Of a stretch of 64,000 bases of DNA, positions 52,159 through 62,520 are shown one piece after another (positions within the stretch are counted from its first letter, which is position 1; every line of letters starts with the position of its first letter). Source of the DNA: Novilysobacter selenitireducens (lineage in GTDB: Bacteria; Pseudomonadota; Gammaproteobacteria; Xanthomonadales; Xanthomonadaceae). The stretch covers positions 620,001-684,000 of the forward strand of contig NZ_JAINZW010000002.1 of NCBI RefSeq assembly GCF_020026895.1, given 5' to 3'. The position numbers and the translations under genes were made by a program. Below the pieces are notes generated by a model. The model was given only the letters and a program-made list of their open reading frames with translations, did no database searches and was not told the DNA's origin.

Positions 52159-52595
52159 GGGGCGGACCCCGGCGTCGCCGAAGGGGCCGGCGCGGTGGCG
52201 ACCATCACGCGGCGGAAGCCGAGCTGCCCCAGCGCGTCGTAGGCGGTGACGACCGCCTGGTGAGGCGTGCGGGCGTCTGCGCGCAGAAGCACCGGGCGGT
52301 CGCGGTCATCGCCGGCCACCTCGGCCAACGTCGTCTTGAGCGATTCGATGTCGTCGCGCAGGACTTCCTGCTCGCCAATGAAGTAGCGCCCGTCGGCATT
52401 GACCAGCACGCTGAGCGCGGTGGCACTGTCGGCGGCCGGCTCACCGGTGGCCCGCGGCAGTTCCAGCCCGAGCATCGAGCGCGAGTCGAACGTCGTGGTG
52501 ACGACGAAGAAGATGATCAGGATCAGGATGACGTCGATCAGCGGGACCAGGTTGATGTCCGGCTCGTCGTCCGCGCGGTGGTCGCGAATTCGCAT
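52155..52595 (-). CDS. exbD: ExbD/TolR family biopolymer transport protein
   Basis: Stator component that couples the proton gradient to an outer-membrane energiser. The protein is 146 residues. N-terminal MRIRDHRADDEPDINLVPLIDVILILIIFFVVTTTF carries one membrane helix with the essential Asp (LVPLIDVILIL, near 22). The periplasmic domain contains ALSVLVNADGRYFIGEQEV and ADARTPHQAVVTAYDALGQLGF. It is 7 nt after exbB and overlaps msbA. It is often called exbD2 in this setting; the partner TonB/TolA is not in the window. Confidence 0.92.
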   Translation of the reverse strand: MRIRDHRADDEPDINLVPLIDVILILIIFFVVTTTFDSRSMLGLELPRATGEPAADSATALSVLVNADGRYFIGEQEVLRDDIESLKTTLAEVAGDDRDRPVLLRADARTPHQAVVTAYDALGQLGFRRVMVATAPAPSATPGSAP

Positions 52596-52602
52596 CGGCG
52601 CC

Positions 52603-53256
52603 TCAGCCGGCGGCCGTTGCCGCGGCCGGGCGCACCGGCGCCACCGCCGTGACGGGACGCGGCTCGATGGTGTCCAGCAGCAGCATGGCTTCGTGCTCCA
52701 TCGCCACGATGTATTCGGCGATGCGGCCCCGGAACCAGCGATGCGCCATCAGCGCGGGGATCGCCACGATCATGCCGGTCGCCGTGCACACCAGCGCCTT
52801 GCCGATGCCGGCCGCGAGCTGGTTGACGTCACCCAGGCCGCCGTCGCCGATGGCGAGGAACATCTGGATCATGCCGACCACGGTGCCGAACAGGCCCAGC
52901 AGCGGTCCGGATGCGGCAATCGTGCCCAGCGTGTTGAGGTAGCGCTCCATGCGGTGCACGAGGTGCCGGCCGACGTCCTCGATGCGCTCGCGGACCAGGT
53001 CGCGCGGACGGGCGCGCACGTCCAGCGCAGCCGCCAGCAGCGAGCCCAGCGGCGAGGTGCGGCGCAGGGATTCGATGTGCGAGGGGTCCAGCTTGCCGCG
53101 TGCCGCCCACGCCCGCACCTCATCCCCCAGCGACGGCGGGATCACGGCGCTGCGCCGGAGCGTCCAGGCCCGTTCGACGATGATCGCGATGGCGACCGCG
53201 GACAGCAGCAACAGCGGGATCATCGGCCAACCGCCGGCCTTGACCAGTTCCAGCAC
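52603..53256 (-). CDS. exbB: ExbB/TolQ/MotA family proton channel protein
   Basis: Channel partner of ExbD, 217 residues with three membrane helices: about 10-30 (GWPMIPLLLLSAVAIAIIVERA), about 110-135 (LGTIAASGPLLGLFGTVVGMIQMF) and about 155-175 (GKALVCTATGMIVAIPALMAHRWF). The GLFGTVVGMIxxF and ALVxTAxGMxVAIPA motifs are diagnostic. It lies 24 nt after comEC. Proteins encoded next to msbA-lpxK in this family are probably general envelope energisers (inference). Confidence 0.92.
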   Translation of the reverse strand: MLELVKAGGWPMIPLLLLSAVAIAIIVERAWTLRRSAVIPPSLGDEVRAWAARGKLDPSHIESLRRTSPLGSLLAAALDVRARPRDLVRERIEDVGRHLVHRMERYLNTLGTIAASGPLLGLFGTVVGMIQMFLAIGDGGLGDVNQLAAGIGKALVCTATGMIVAIPALMAHRWFRGRIAEYIVAMEHEAMLLLDTIEPRPVTAVAPVRPAAATAAG

Positions 53257-53280
53257 ACGAACCTCCGGCCCAGGGCCGTT

Positions 53281-55671
53281 TCATTCCGGCCCGTAGGATA
53301 GCCCAGAGCCCCCGGTATCCAACCCGCGCCGGGTCCCACTCCGGGCCTGTGCGTCCCACAATCGGGGTTGTGCGTCGCGACGGGTCCGAACCTGAATGCC
53401 ACCGGGGTCGAATCGGACGGTGATCGCCCCACCGTCGGCGGTGTCGTGCAGGTCAGCGCCCGCGTCCCGCCAGCGGGCCGACACCTCGGGTTTGGGGTGC
53501 CCGAAGCGGTTGCCATGGCCCGAGGCCACCAGCGCGTGGCGTGCACGGGTGGCGGCGACGAACACCGGGTCGGACGAACCGGCACTGCCGTGGTGCGCCA
53601 CGGTCACCACGTCCGCGGCGACCTGCCCGGGATGCAGCTTCACCAGCGTACGCTCAACCACTTCGCCGATGTCGCCGGTCAACAGCGCGTGGCCGTGGGG
53701 TCCACGCACGCTCAACACACAGCTGGCTTCGTTGCCCAGATACGGGAAGTGCGGCGGCGGGTGCAGGAACTCGAACGTGACGCCGTCCCACGTCCAAGGC
53801 CGGCCTGTCTCGCAGGCGGTCGCGCCCTCGCCCCCCAGCAGCCCGGAGCCACCGGGCGCGACTATCGGCGCGTCGAACGCCTCCAGCACCGCCGCGACGC
53901 CTCCCGCGTGGTCGTTGTCGGCATGGCTGACCACCAGCCGGTCCAGGCGGCGCACGCCCAAGGCACGCAGCGCGGGCACCACCACGCGCTCGCCTGCATC
54001 GAAGCCTTCGGGCACGGCAGGTCCGGCGTCGTACAGAAGCGCGTGGTTGGCAGTGCGCACCACCACCGCCAGCCCGTGGCCGACATCCAGCATTGTCAGT
54101 TCGAAGCCGCCCGCATGTGGCAACTGCCGTGCTGGCAGCAGCAGCGGCAACCAGAGCACGATCGCCAGCGGCCGCCCCGGAAGTCCGCGCGGCAGCAGCA
54201 GCCAGAACGCGCCGATGAGCGCCAAGGGCAATGCGAACCAGCGCGGCTCGGGCAGCCACCACAGCGCGAGTCCGGTGTCGGCCAGCCAGCCGAACAGCGG
54301 CCAGGACGCGTCGAACAGACCGGCGGCCACGCGCCACGCCCATTCGCCTGCACCGGCGTGCACCACCTCCAGCAGGGTGCCCAGCAGCGCCATGGGCACG
54401 ACGACGAGACTCCACCATGGCACCGCCACGAGGTTGGCCAAAGGGCCGGCGAGTGAGGCCTCGCCGAACAGCGCCACCGTCAGCGGCAGCAGCCCCAGAC
54501 TGGCCACGCCCTGGGCCGACAGCAGTTCGCGCACGGGGCGCCGCTCGCGCTCGGGAAGGCACCACAGCAGCCATGCCACGCCCGCAAAACTCAGCCACAG
54601 GCCCGCGGTAAGCAGTGCGAGCGGATCGAACAGCACCAGCACGATGGCCGCCAGCGCGAGGGCTTCGGCCATCCGCACCGGACGGCGCTGCCATTTGAGC
54701 GCGGCGACGACGGCGATCATCAGGACGGTGCGGACCGTGGGCAACGCGAAGCCGGCCACCGCCGCGTACACGAGTGCGCCTGCGAGCCCGGCGCCTGCAG
54801 CGGCGACCGGGCGGGGACACCAGCGCGCCAGGCCCGGCAGGCATCGCCACGCCAGAGCGGCCAGCAGGGCGGCCAGGCCGGCAACCAGACCGACGTGGAA
54901 CCCGGAGATCGCCACCAGATGGGTCAGTCCGTTGGCACGCAGCCGCTGCCAGTCCGCATCCGACAGGCCGCGGGTATCGCCCAGCGCCAGCGCCTGCACG
55001 AACCGCGAGGAAGGAGACGGAACGGCCTTCGCGATGGCGTCCGACATCGACTCGCGCCACGCGTGCAAGCCCGTGGCCGGCGCCAGCCGCACGGCTTCGG
55101 ACGGATTGCGGACGTAGCCCGTGGCGGCCAGGCGCTTGACCATCGCGTTGCGCTCGCCGTCGAAACCACCGGGGTTGCGCAGGCCGCGCGGCGGACGCAC
55201 GCGCAGGTCCAGCGTCCAGTGCTCGCCTGCGCGTACCCGCACGTGCGGCGACCCGGCTGCGTCGCCGTAGCCCTCTCCGTACCAGGCGATGCGCAACCGG
55301 CGCCCGCGCAGCGCTTCGGGCTGCGCGGGATCGTCATCGACACGGAACGTCATGACCGAGCGTCGTGGCTCGTGCACCGGCAGTTCGATGACACGGCCGC
55401 TCACCGTGACGTCCTGGCGGCCGGCGTCGGGCGGCAACTGCACCGATAGCGAATGCGCGGCATGCAACCCCGCCAGGCCCGCGCCCAGGACCGCGGCCCA
55501 GAGCCAGCGAAGCGCCCCACCCCGCCGCCAGCCCCAGCCGCCGGCCAACATCGCCGTCGCCAGCAGCGGCCACGGCGGCAACACCGGCACCCACAGCATC
55601 GCGGTGGCGCCGGCCAGCAGTCCGAGGGCGGCGGAGATTCCGAAGGGCGGCGTCCTTGCCGCGTGTTGCAT
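53281..55671 (-). CDS. comEC: ComEC/Rec2 DNA uptake channel protein
   Basis: Inner-membrane channel for single-stranded DNA in natural transformation. The protein is 796 residues. N-terminal helices plus an OB-like domain (about 1-190), central Competence domain (about 200-480: GLTHLVAISGFHVGLVAGLAALL, LPTVRTVLMIAVVAALKW) and a C-terminal metallo-beta-lactamase domain (about 520-740: MLDVGHGLAVVVRTANHALLYDAG, VSHADNDHAGGVAAVLEAFDAP, VTVAHHGSAGSSD). All three parts are intact. It begins 4 nt after lolD. Confidence 0.95.
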   Translation of the reverse strand: MQHAARTPPFGISAALGLLAGATAMLWVPVLPPWPLLATAMLAGGWGWRRGGALRWLWAAVLGAGLAGLHAAHSLSVQLPPDAGRQDVTVSGRVIELPVHEPRRSVMTFRVDDDPAQPEALRGRRLRIAWYGEGYGDAAGSPHVRVRAGEHWTLDLRVRPPRGLRNPGGFDGERNAMVKRLAATGYVRNPSEAVRLAPATGLHAWRESMSDAIAKAVPSPSSRFVQALALGDTRGLSDADWQRLRANGLTHLVAISGFHVGLVAGLAALLAALAWRCLPGLARWCPRPVAAAGAGLAGALVYAAVAGFALPTVRTVLMIAVVAALKWQRRPVRMAEALALAAIVLVLFDPLALLTAGLWLSFAGVAWLLWCLPERERRPVRELLSAQGVASLGLLPLTVALFGEASLAGPLANLVAVPWWSLVVVPMALLGTLLEVVHAGAGEWAWRVAAGLFDASWPLFGWLADTGLALWWLPEPRWFALPLALIGAFWLLLPRGLPGRPLAIVLWLPLLLPARQLPHAGGFELTMLDVGHGLAVVVRTANHALLYDAGPAVPEGFDAGERVVVPALRALGVRRLDRLVVSHADNDHAGGVAAVLEAFDAPIVAPGGSGLLGGEGATACETGRPWTWDGVTFEFLHPPPHFPYLGNEASCVLSVRGPHGHALLTGDIGEVVERTLVKLHPGQVAADVVTVAHHGSAGSSDPVFVAATRARHALVASGHGNRFGHPKPEVSARWRDAGADLHDTADGGAITVRFDPGGIQVRTRRDAQPRLWDAQARSGTRRGLDTGGSGLSYGPE

Positions 55672-55675
55672 GTCC

Positions 55676-56408
<733 letters not shown>

Positions 56409-56416
<8 letters not shown>

Positions 56417-57653
56417 AACGCAGCGCCTCTGCCGGGGCCGTGCGGGCGGCGCGCCAAGCCGGGTACAGGGTCGCAATGAAGGCCATGGCCAGCGCCACCA
56501 GCGCGATCATGGTCACGTCGCCGGCCTGGAGGTCCGTCGGCAGGCCGGTGATGTAATAGACGTCGGCCGGCAGCAGCACCATGCCGAACAGCGACTCGAT
56601 GCCCTGCAGGATGTGCTCGAGGTTGAGCGTCAAAACGATGCCGCCCACGACGCCCAGCACCGTGCCGATCACGCCGATGAGCGAGCCCTGCACCATGAAC
56701 ACCTGCATCACCGCACGCGGCGTCAGGCCCAGCGTGCGCAGGATGGCGATATCGGCCTGCTTGTCGGTCACCAGCATCACCTGCGAGCTGACCAGGTTGA
56801 AGGCGCCCATCGCGATGATCAGCGACAGCAGGATCGCCATGATGGTCTTCTCCATCTTCAGGGCGCGGAACATGTTGGCGTTCTCGCTGGTCCAGTCGCT
56901 CACCCGGTACGGGCCGCCCAGGTCGACCGCGAGATCGCGCGCCACCTCCCATGACTGGTCCATGTCGTGCAGGCGCAGGCGCACGCCTGTGACGCCATCG
57001 CCCATGCGCATGACGCGCTGCATGTCGTCCATGTGCACGAACGCCATGCCCTTGTCGAACTCGTTGTAGCCGACCTCGAACAGACCGCTGACGGTGAAGC
57101 GCTTGAGCTGCGGGACGGCGCCGACCGGCGTGCTGCGGAAGTCCGCCAGGGTCATCACCACGTCGTCGCCGACGCCCACGCCGAGCCACAGCGCCAGCTC
57201 GGTCCCGAGCAGGATGTTGAACTCGCCGGGCACCAACGAGGCCATCTCGCCGGCCTTCATCTTCTCGCCGAGCACGGAAACCTTGGACTCCTCTTCCGGA
57301 ACGATGCCGCGCACGAACGCCGGTTGGTTCCGTGCGCCGTTGAGCAGGGCCTCCTTCTCGACATAGGGCGCAGCGCCGGCCACGCGCTTGTCGGCCAGCG
57401 CGCGCTCGACGGCCTGCGGCCAATCGTTGAGCGGCTCGCCATAGGCGCTGACGGTCGCGTGAGCCGCCATCTGCAGCATGCGGTCGCGGATCTCGCGCTG
57501 GAAGCCGCTCATCACCGCCAACGTGGTGATGAGCGCGGCCACGCCCAGGGCGATGCCGAGGATCGACGCCAGCGAGATGAAGGAGATGAAGCCGTTGCGT
57601 CGCTTGGCGCGCAGGTAGCGCAGACCGATGGCGACCGGGATGGGTTTGAACAT
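56409..57653 (-). CDS. lolC: Lipoprotein-releasing ABC transporter permease (LolC/E type)
   Basis: Membrane permease of the Lol exporter, 414 residues. Typical N-terminus [55 protein letters not shown], a periplasmic domain (about 60-260), and three C-terminal helices including [39 protein letters not shown]. No second permease gene follows, unlike E. coli lolCDE, so the complex may use a homodimer (LolF style). It is preceded by ygfX. Confidence 0.94.
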
Positions 57654-57677
57654 GCGCAGACCAACCGGGCGAAGCGG

Positions 57678-58127
57678 CTATGGTGCCATCGAACCGGCAC
57701 CGCGCGCAGTCCCGCGGGCCGGCGTGGCCAGCCGGAGTTCACGCCGTCGCGCGGCAGGCAGCGTGTCGGGCCACCAGACCAGGCTCGCCGGCCGGCGGGA
57801 TTCGCGCCAGCGCACGAATAGCAATGGCCCGCGCCAGTCCACCCGGAGACCGGGCATCGGCTCGCCGTCGATGCGCCACAACCCAGCGTCCGAGGGCGCA
57901 ACCAGCTGGCGTGAAGGCCGCGAGCGCTCGCGCAAGACCAGCCGCAAGCCGTACAGCGCTGCCAGCACCGCCATCGGAAGCGCCACGGGTCGGGGAAGAT
58001 CGGATGCCAGGAGAGACAGGACCGCCCCTGCGGTCAGCGCGAGCAACGCTGCCGCCAGCCAAACCGAGGGCCGCCACTCAAGCCGGCATGGCGCGGATGT
58101 GTTGGACGAGGCGTGCGAGTTCGGCAT
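57678..58127 (-). CDS. YgfX-like small membrane protein
   Basis: Membrane protein of 149 residues with two helices (about 21-45 and 48-66: [40 protein letters not shown]), a start CRLEWRPS and an end [16 protein letters not shown]. The pattern matches the YgfX (CptA) family, known as partner of SdhE (CptB). Its start overlaps the sdhE end by 50 nt, unusual for length, so a later start is possible. Function in the family is debated (cytoskeletal toxin claim, or membrane partner of SdhE). Confidence 0.75.
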   Translation of the reverse strand: MPNSHASSNTSAPCRLEWRPSVWLAAALLALTAGAVLSLLASDLPRPVALPMAVLAALYGLRLVLRERSRPSRQLVAPSDAGLWRIDGEPMPGLRVDWRGPLLFVRWRESRRPASLVWWPDTLPAARRRELRLATPARGTARGAGSMAP

Positions 58128-58347
58128 CGGTCGGCGTGTCGTGCCCCATGAACCAGTGCCACAGCCTATCGTCTTCGGTTTCCAGCAGCCGTAGGAAAAC
58201 AGCGCGTTCGGCCGCCGGCGCCTGCCGCCATTCGCGGTCGAGATAGCGCCCGAACATCTGGTCCAGCTCGCGCATGCCGCGCCGGCATCGCCAGCGCAGG
58301 CGGCGGAGTTCGGCCTCGTCGTCGGGCAGCGGCGCGTCCGCGCTCAT
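58078..58347 (-). CDS. sdhE: FAD assembly factor SdhE
   Basis: Helps attach FAD covalently to SdhA (SDHAF2 family). The protein is 89 residues with the hallmark RRGMRELD (RGxxE, about 23-30) in [20 protein letters not shown] and [18 protein letters not shown]. The ATG at 58347 overlaps the preceding stop as ATGA. It sits two genes after sdhB. An in-frame ATG at 58389 exists but the extension is not conserved-looking. Confidence 0.95.
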   Translation of the reverse strand: MSADAPLPDDEAELRRLRWRCRRGMRELDQMFGRYLDREWRQAPAAERAVFLRLLETEDDRLWHWFMGHDTPTDAELARLVQHIRAMPA

Positions 58348-58766
58348 CCCTTCAGCAGCCCCAGCGCGAGGTAGCCCCACAGCATCCACAGCACCAGCCC
58401 GCCCAACGCGTAGCTGATGAAGCGGTGCCAGACGCGGTTGTAGGTGCAGTGGATCGCACTGTGCGCGACACGCAGGGCGACGAAGAGCCAGGCCAGCACG
58501 TGCGTGGTGGGCGTGACCAGGTCGCTATGCGCGGCCACCAGGATCGCCACGTAGAACAGCACCGGCAATTCGAACAGGTTGCGGAAGTTGTCGGCGGCGC
58601 GGCTGTCGGTCAGCAGCGAGGCCGATTCGACCGACGTGGCCACGCGCTGCGGGTGGATGCGTTCGCGCTTCATCTGGCCGATGCGCATGAAGTACATGCG
58701 CCACCAGACGGCGAAGGTCAGCACCGCCATCGCCAGCACGGGCAGGAAGATCGACGTATCCGACAT
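58344..58766 (-). CDS. MAPEG family membrane protein
   Basis: Four-helix membrane protein of the MAPEG (eicosanoid/glutathione metabolism) family, 140 residues. Signature [38 protein letters not shown] (N-F-x-N-L-x-E-x-P-V motif) and [24 protein letters not shown]. Substrate unknown. It is 75 bp after sdhB and overlaps sdhE by 4 nt, so an enzyme of another class has entered the sdh block. Confidence 0.88.
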   Translation of the reverse strand: MSDTSIFLPVLAMAVLTFAVWWRMYFMRIGQMKRERIHPQRVATSVESASLLTDSRAADNFRNLFELPVLFYVAILVAAHSDLVTPTTHVLAWLFVALRVAHSAIHCTYNRVWHRFISYALGGLVLWMLWGYLALGLLKG

Positions 58767-58841
58767 TGCGACGCCTCCTTGAAGCATCGCCGCCCGGAGG
58801 CGGCGATCGATTCCGTAGCAGCTGGCCCTTGCGTGCCCGGA

Positions 58842-59627
58842 TCAGGCGCGACGCGCGAGCATCAGCTTCTTGATCTCGCCGATCGCCTGCGCCGGGTTCA
58901 GGCCCTTCGGGCAGGTCCGCGCGCAATTCATGATCGTGTGGCAGCGGTAGAGCTTGAACGGGTCTTCCAGGTCATCCAGGCGTGCGCCGGTGTCCTCGTC
59001 GCGGCTGTCGACGATCCAGCGATACGCCTGCAGCAGCACGGCCGGACCGAGGTAACGGTCGCCGTTCCACCAGTAGCTCGGGCAGCTGGTCGAGCAGCAC
59101 GCGCACAGGATGCATTCGTACAGGCCGTCGAGCTTCTTGCGGTCGGCCGGTGACTGCAGGCGCTCGCGGTCGGACGGCGTCGGGCTCTGCGTGCGGAGCC
59201 ACGGCTTGATCGACGCGTACTGGGCGTAGAAGTGGGTCAGGTCCGGGACAAGGTCCTTGACCACTTCCATGTGCGGCAGCGGGTAGATCGGCACCTCGCC
59301 GTCGCCGCCGCAGTCGGCAATGGCCTTGGTGCAGGCCAGCGTGTTGGTGCCGTCGATGTTCATCGCGCACGAACCGCAGATGCCCTCGCGGCACGAGCGG
59401 CGGAACGTCAACGTGGGGTCAATCTCGTTCTTGATCTTGATCAGCGCGTCCAGAACCATCGGGCCGCACGCGGCCAGGTCCACCTCGTACGTGTCGACGC
59501 GCGGGTTCAGCCCGTCATCCGGGTTCCAGCGATAGACCTTGAAGGTGCGCGGCTGCTTGGCGCCCGGCGTGTCGAAATGCCGGCCCTTCTGGATCTGCGA
59601 GTTCTTGGGGAGTGCGAATTCGGCCAT
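58842..59627 (-). CDS. sdhB: Succinate dehydrogenase iron-sulfur subunit
   Basis: Electron-transfer subunit of complex II. The protein is 261 residues. [2Fe-2S] cysteines in [16 protein letters not shown] and LACTKA, [4Fe-4S] in [17 protein letters not shown], [3Fe-4S] in [17 protein letters not shown]. All cluster ligands are intact. It lies 13 nt after sdhA. Confidence 0.98.
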   Translation of the reverse strand: MAEFALPKNSQIQKGRHFDTPGAKQPRTFKVYRWNPDDGLNPRVDTYEVDLAACGPMVLDALIKIKNEIDPTLTFRRSCREGICGSCAMNIDGTNTLACTKAIADCGGDGEVPIYPLPHMEVVKDLVPDLTHFYAQYASIKPWLRTQSPTPSDRERLQSPADRKKLDGLYECILCACCSTSCPSYWWNGDRYLGPAVLLQAYRWIVDSRDEDTGARLDDLEDPFKLYRCHTIMNCARTCPKGLNPAQAIGEIKKLMLARRA

Positions 59628-59640
59628 GGCTTGCGTCCGG

Positions 59641-61434
59641 TCAGTACACGCGCTTCTTCGGCGGGATCACGTCCACATCGCTGGTCAGCGTGTGCATGTG
59701 CACCGGGCGGTAGTCGATGGTGGTCTGCCCGGCCGGGTCGACCCAGCACAGGGTGTGCTTGAGCCAGCCGGTGTCGTCACGCTCCGGGTAGTCCTCACGG
59801 GCATGCGCGCCGCGCGACTCGGTGCGGTTCTCGGCCGAGACGATCGTGGCCAGCGCCTGGTCGAGCAGGTTGGCCAGCTCGTAGGTTTCCACCAGGTCGG
59901 AGTTCCACACCAGCGAGCGGTCGCTGACCTTGACGTCTGCGAACGATGCGTGGATATCACGCATCTTCGCCACACCCTCGGCCAGCGTCTCGCCGGTGCG
60001 GAACACCGCGGCATCGGCCTGCATGGTGCGCTGCATCTTGTCGCGGATGACGGCGGTCGGCGTGCCGCCATTGGCATTGCGCAGTTTGTCGAGGCGTGAG
60101 AGCGATGCGTCCAGCGCGTCGCCGGCCAGCGTGGCCGCCTTGCCGTTGGGCGTGATGGTCTCGGCGCAGCGGTTGGCCACCGCGCGGCCGAACACCACCA
60201 GGTCGAGCAGCGAGTTCGAACCCAGGCGGTTGGCGCCGTGCACCGAAACGCACGCGGCCTCGCCGATGGCGTACAGGCCCGGCACGACCGCATCCGGGTC
60301 GCCGCCGCGCAGCTGCACCACTTCACCGTGGTAGTTGGTCGGGATGCCGCCCATGTTGTAGTGCACGGTGGGAATAACGGGGATCGGCTCCTTCTCCACG
60401 TCCACGTTGGCGAAGATGCGGGCCGACTCGGCGATGCCCGGCAGCTTCTCGTGGATGACCTCGGGCCCGAGGTGGGTCAGGTCGAGCAGGATGTGGTCCT
60501 TGTGCTCGCCCACGCCGCGGCCTTCGCGGATTTCCATGGTCATCGAACGGCTGACCATGTCGCGCGGCGCCAGGTCCTTCACGCTCGGGGCGTAGCGCTC
60601 CATGAAGCGCTCGCCGTTGGCGTTGCGCAGGATGCCGCCCTCGCCTCGCACGCCCTCGGTGATCAGGCAGCCGGCGCCGTAGATGCCGGTCGGGTGGAAC
60701 TGCACGAACTCCATGTCCTGCAGCGCCAGGCCGGCGCGAAGAACCATACCACCACCGTCGCCGGTGCAGGTGTGGGCGGAGGTCGCGGAGAAGTACGCGC
60801 GGCCGTAGCCACCGGTGGCCAGCACCGTGCCCTGCGCCTTGAACAGATGCAGCTCGCCTGTGGACAGGTCCAGCGCAAGCACGCCGCGGCAGGCGCCGCT
60901 CGCGTCCATGATCAGGTCGAGCGCGAAGTACTCGATGAAGAACTGCGCGTCATGCGCCAGTGACTGCTGGTAGAGCGTATGCAGGATGGCATGGCCGGTG
61001 CGGTCGGCGGCGGCGCACGTGCGCTGCGCCGGCGGGCCTTCGCCGAAGCGGGTGGTCATGCCGCCGAACGGACGCTGGTAGATGCGGCCGTCGTCGGTGC
61101 GCGAGAACGGCACGCCCTGGTGCTCGAGCTCGATGATCGCCGGGATGGCCTCGCGGCACATGTACTCGATGGCGTCCTGGTCGCCCAGCCAGTCCGAGCC
61201 CTTTACGGTGTCGAAGAAGTGGTAACGCCAGTCGTCCTCACCCATGTTGGCCAGCGCCGCGGCGACACCGCCCTGGGCGGCCACCGTGTGCGAGCGGGTG
61301 GGGAACACCTTGGTGATGCAGGCGGTCTTCAGGCCCTTCTGTGCCAGGCCGAAGGTGGCGCGCAGACCGGCGCCGCCGGCACCCACGACGATCATGTCGA
61401 AGGTGTGTTCGTGGATCTTGTAAGCGGCACCCAT
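59641..61434 (-). CDS. sdhA: Succinate dehydrogenase flavoprotein subunit
   Basis: Catalytic subunit oxidising succinate to fumarate. The protein is 597 residues. FAD motif [19 protein letters not shown], covalent-FAD His in [11 protein letters not shown] (about 45-50), catalytic Arg region [15 protein letters not shown], and [32 protein letters not shown]. It is 3 nt after sdhD. SdhE and a DUF1674 gene nearby would assist flavinylation. Confidence 0.98.
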   Translation of the reverse strand: MGAAYKIHEHTFDMIVVGAGGAGLRATFGLAQKGLKTACITKVFPTRSHTVAAQGGVAAALANMGEDDWRYHFFDTVKGSDWLGDQDAIEYMCREAIPAIIELEHQGVPFSRTDDGRIYQRPFGGMTTRFGEGPPAQRTCAAADRTGHAILHTLYQQSLAHDAQFFIEYFALDLIMDASGACRGVLALDLSTGELHLFKAQGTVLATGGYGRAYFSATSAHTCTGDGGGMVLRAGLALQDMEFVQFHPTGIYGAGCLITEGVRGEGGILRNANGERFMERYAPSVKDLAPRDMVSRSMTMEIREGRGVGEHKDHILLDLTHLGPEVIHEKLPGIAESARIFANVDVEKEPIPVIPTVHYNMGGIPTNYHGEVVQLRGGDPDAVVPGLYAIGEAACVSVHGANRLGSNSLLDLVVFGRAVANRCAETITPNGKAATLAGDALDASLSRLDKLRNANGGTPTAVIRDKMQRTMQADAAVFRTGETLAEGVAKMRDIHASFADVKVSDRSLVWNSDLVETYELANLLDQALATIVSAENRTESRGAHAREDYPERDDTGWLKHTLCWVDPAGQTTIDYRPVHMHTLTSDVDVIPPKKRVY

Positions 61435-61437
61435 GGA

Positions 61438-61818
61438 TCAGGCTCCCAGCGCGATGCGGATGACGGCGAGCACGCTGGCGATGGCCGCGAGGACGCACAC
61501 GAAAATGACGGTCAGCTGCGCGGTCGCGGCCAGCCACGGGGTATGGACGTAGTCCTCGATGATCACCTGCATGCCGAGCTTGGCGTGCCAGAACGCGGCG
61601 ACGAGGAAGGCGATCAGCAGCAACGCGTTGGCCGGGTGCGCGACGGCTTCGCGCACCGCGCCGTAGCCGGAACCGGCCAGCCACGCGACGAAGCCGACGA
61701 CGTACAGCGACAGGAACACCAGCGCGATGGCGGTGATGCGTTGCAGGATCCAGTGGTGCGTACCGTCCTTGGCCGAACCCAGGCCGCGGGCGGTCTTGAG
61801 GGGATGGCGCAGGCTCAT
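61438..61818 (-). CDS. sdhD: Succinate dehydrogenase membrane anchor subunit SdhD
   Basis: Cytochrome b anchor of complex II, 126 residues, three helices (about 20-45, 55-75, 85-115). HHWILQRITAIALVFLSLYVVGF and AFWHAKLGMQVIIEDYVH contain heme/quinone-region His and the Asp-Tyr pair near the quinone site. It overlaps sdhC by 4 nt (ATGA). Confidence 0.95.
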   Translation of the reverse strand: MSLRHPLKTARGLGSAKDGTHHWILQRITAIALVFLSLYVVGFVAWLAGSGYGAVREAVAHPANALLLIAFLVAAFWHAKLGMQVIIEDYVHTPWLAATAQLTVIFVCVLAAIASVLAVIRIALGA

Positions 61819-62210
61819 GCGTCACCCCGCAGGAACATGGCGGCCAGCCAGATGATCGCCGTCAGCACGAGGCTGCCGATCACCGAGATCCAGCTGCTGG
61901 TGACGAACGACTCGATCCGGTAACCCAGCCCCGCGTCCTGCACGAGGTGGCGGATGCCGTTGATGAGATGGAACGCCATCGCCCAGCTCCAGCCGAACAG
62001 GATCAGGAAGCCCAGCGGCGAGCCGGCGAAGCCGGTGAAGTCACCCCAGGCCTCGGGGCCTGAAGCCAGCGCCAGCAGCGCCCAGACGATCAGCAGGCTG
62101 CCAACGGTGAGGATCACGCCGGTCGCCCGGTGCAGGATCGAGGTCACCATCTGGATCTGCCAGCGGTAGACCTGCAGATGGGGCGACAAAGGACGTGGGC
62201 GACTGGCCAT
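61815..62210 (-). CDS. sdhC: Succinate dehydrogenase cytochrome b556 subunit SdhC
   Basis: Anchor subunit, 131 residues. RPLSPHLQVYRWQIQMVTSILHRATGVILTVGSLLIVW carries the conserved SPHL...SILHR...G motif (Ser and Arg at the quinone site), and MAFHLINGIRHLVQDAG holds the heme histidine. It starts 86 bp after the DUF1674 gene. Confidence 0.96.
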   Translation of the reverse strand: MASRPRPLSPHLQVYRWQIQMVTSILHRATGVILTVGSLLIVWALLALASGPEAWGDFTGFAGSPLGFLILFGWSWAMAFHLINGIRHLVQDAGLGYRIESFVTSSWISVIGSLVLTAIIWLAAMFLRGDA

Positions 62211-62296
62211 GGGCGGCGGCGGTCTCGGCTGGGCGGCAGGGCCGCGTGGCGGATGGAACGGCGGTTACGACGTTGCGGATCGTTCGGGGCAAGGCA

Positions 62297-62491
62297 TCAG
62301 AAGTCGATGCAGCGCCCGTTCTTCTCCCAGTCGCCATACCGCACGGGATCGGGCCCCTCGCGTCCGCCCCACTCCCTGGGCGGTGCCGCGTCGCGATCTT
62401 CCACGCGCTCGATACCGTCGCCCCCGGACGCCGGAACAGGCGTCTCGTCAGGGTCGGCCGGGGCGGTCGAAGTGGAGGATTCGCCTATCAT
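62297..62491 (-). CDS. DUF1674 protein, SDHAF4-like succinate dehydrogenase assembly factor
   Basis: Small soluble protein of 64 residues with a disordered acidic first half and the C-terminal signature WGGREGPDPVRYGDWEKNGRCIDF (residues 41-64), the DUF1674/SDHAF4 hallmark (G-x-GPEPTRYGDWE-x-KGRCSDF). In mitochondria and some proteobacteria it binds flavinylated SdhA before it joins SdhB. The start at 62491 gives MIGESST; an in-frame ATG upstream (62551) lies inside ygfZ. It is the first gene of the sdh run and is divergent from ygfZ by only 29 bp. It is easy to miss because of its length. Confidence 0.88.
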   Translation of the reverse strand: MIGESSTSTAPADPDETPVPASGGDGIERVEDRDAAPPREWGGREGPDPVRYGDWEKNGRCIDF

Positions 62492-62520
62492 CGGGGCGTT
62501 GAAGCTTAATTCCCGCCCCC

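Noticed and set aside
53368-54456. Plus-strand frames opposite comEC
   Set aside because: Antisense artefacts; comEC is intact on minus.
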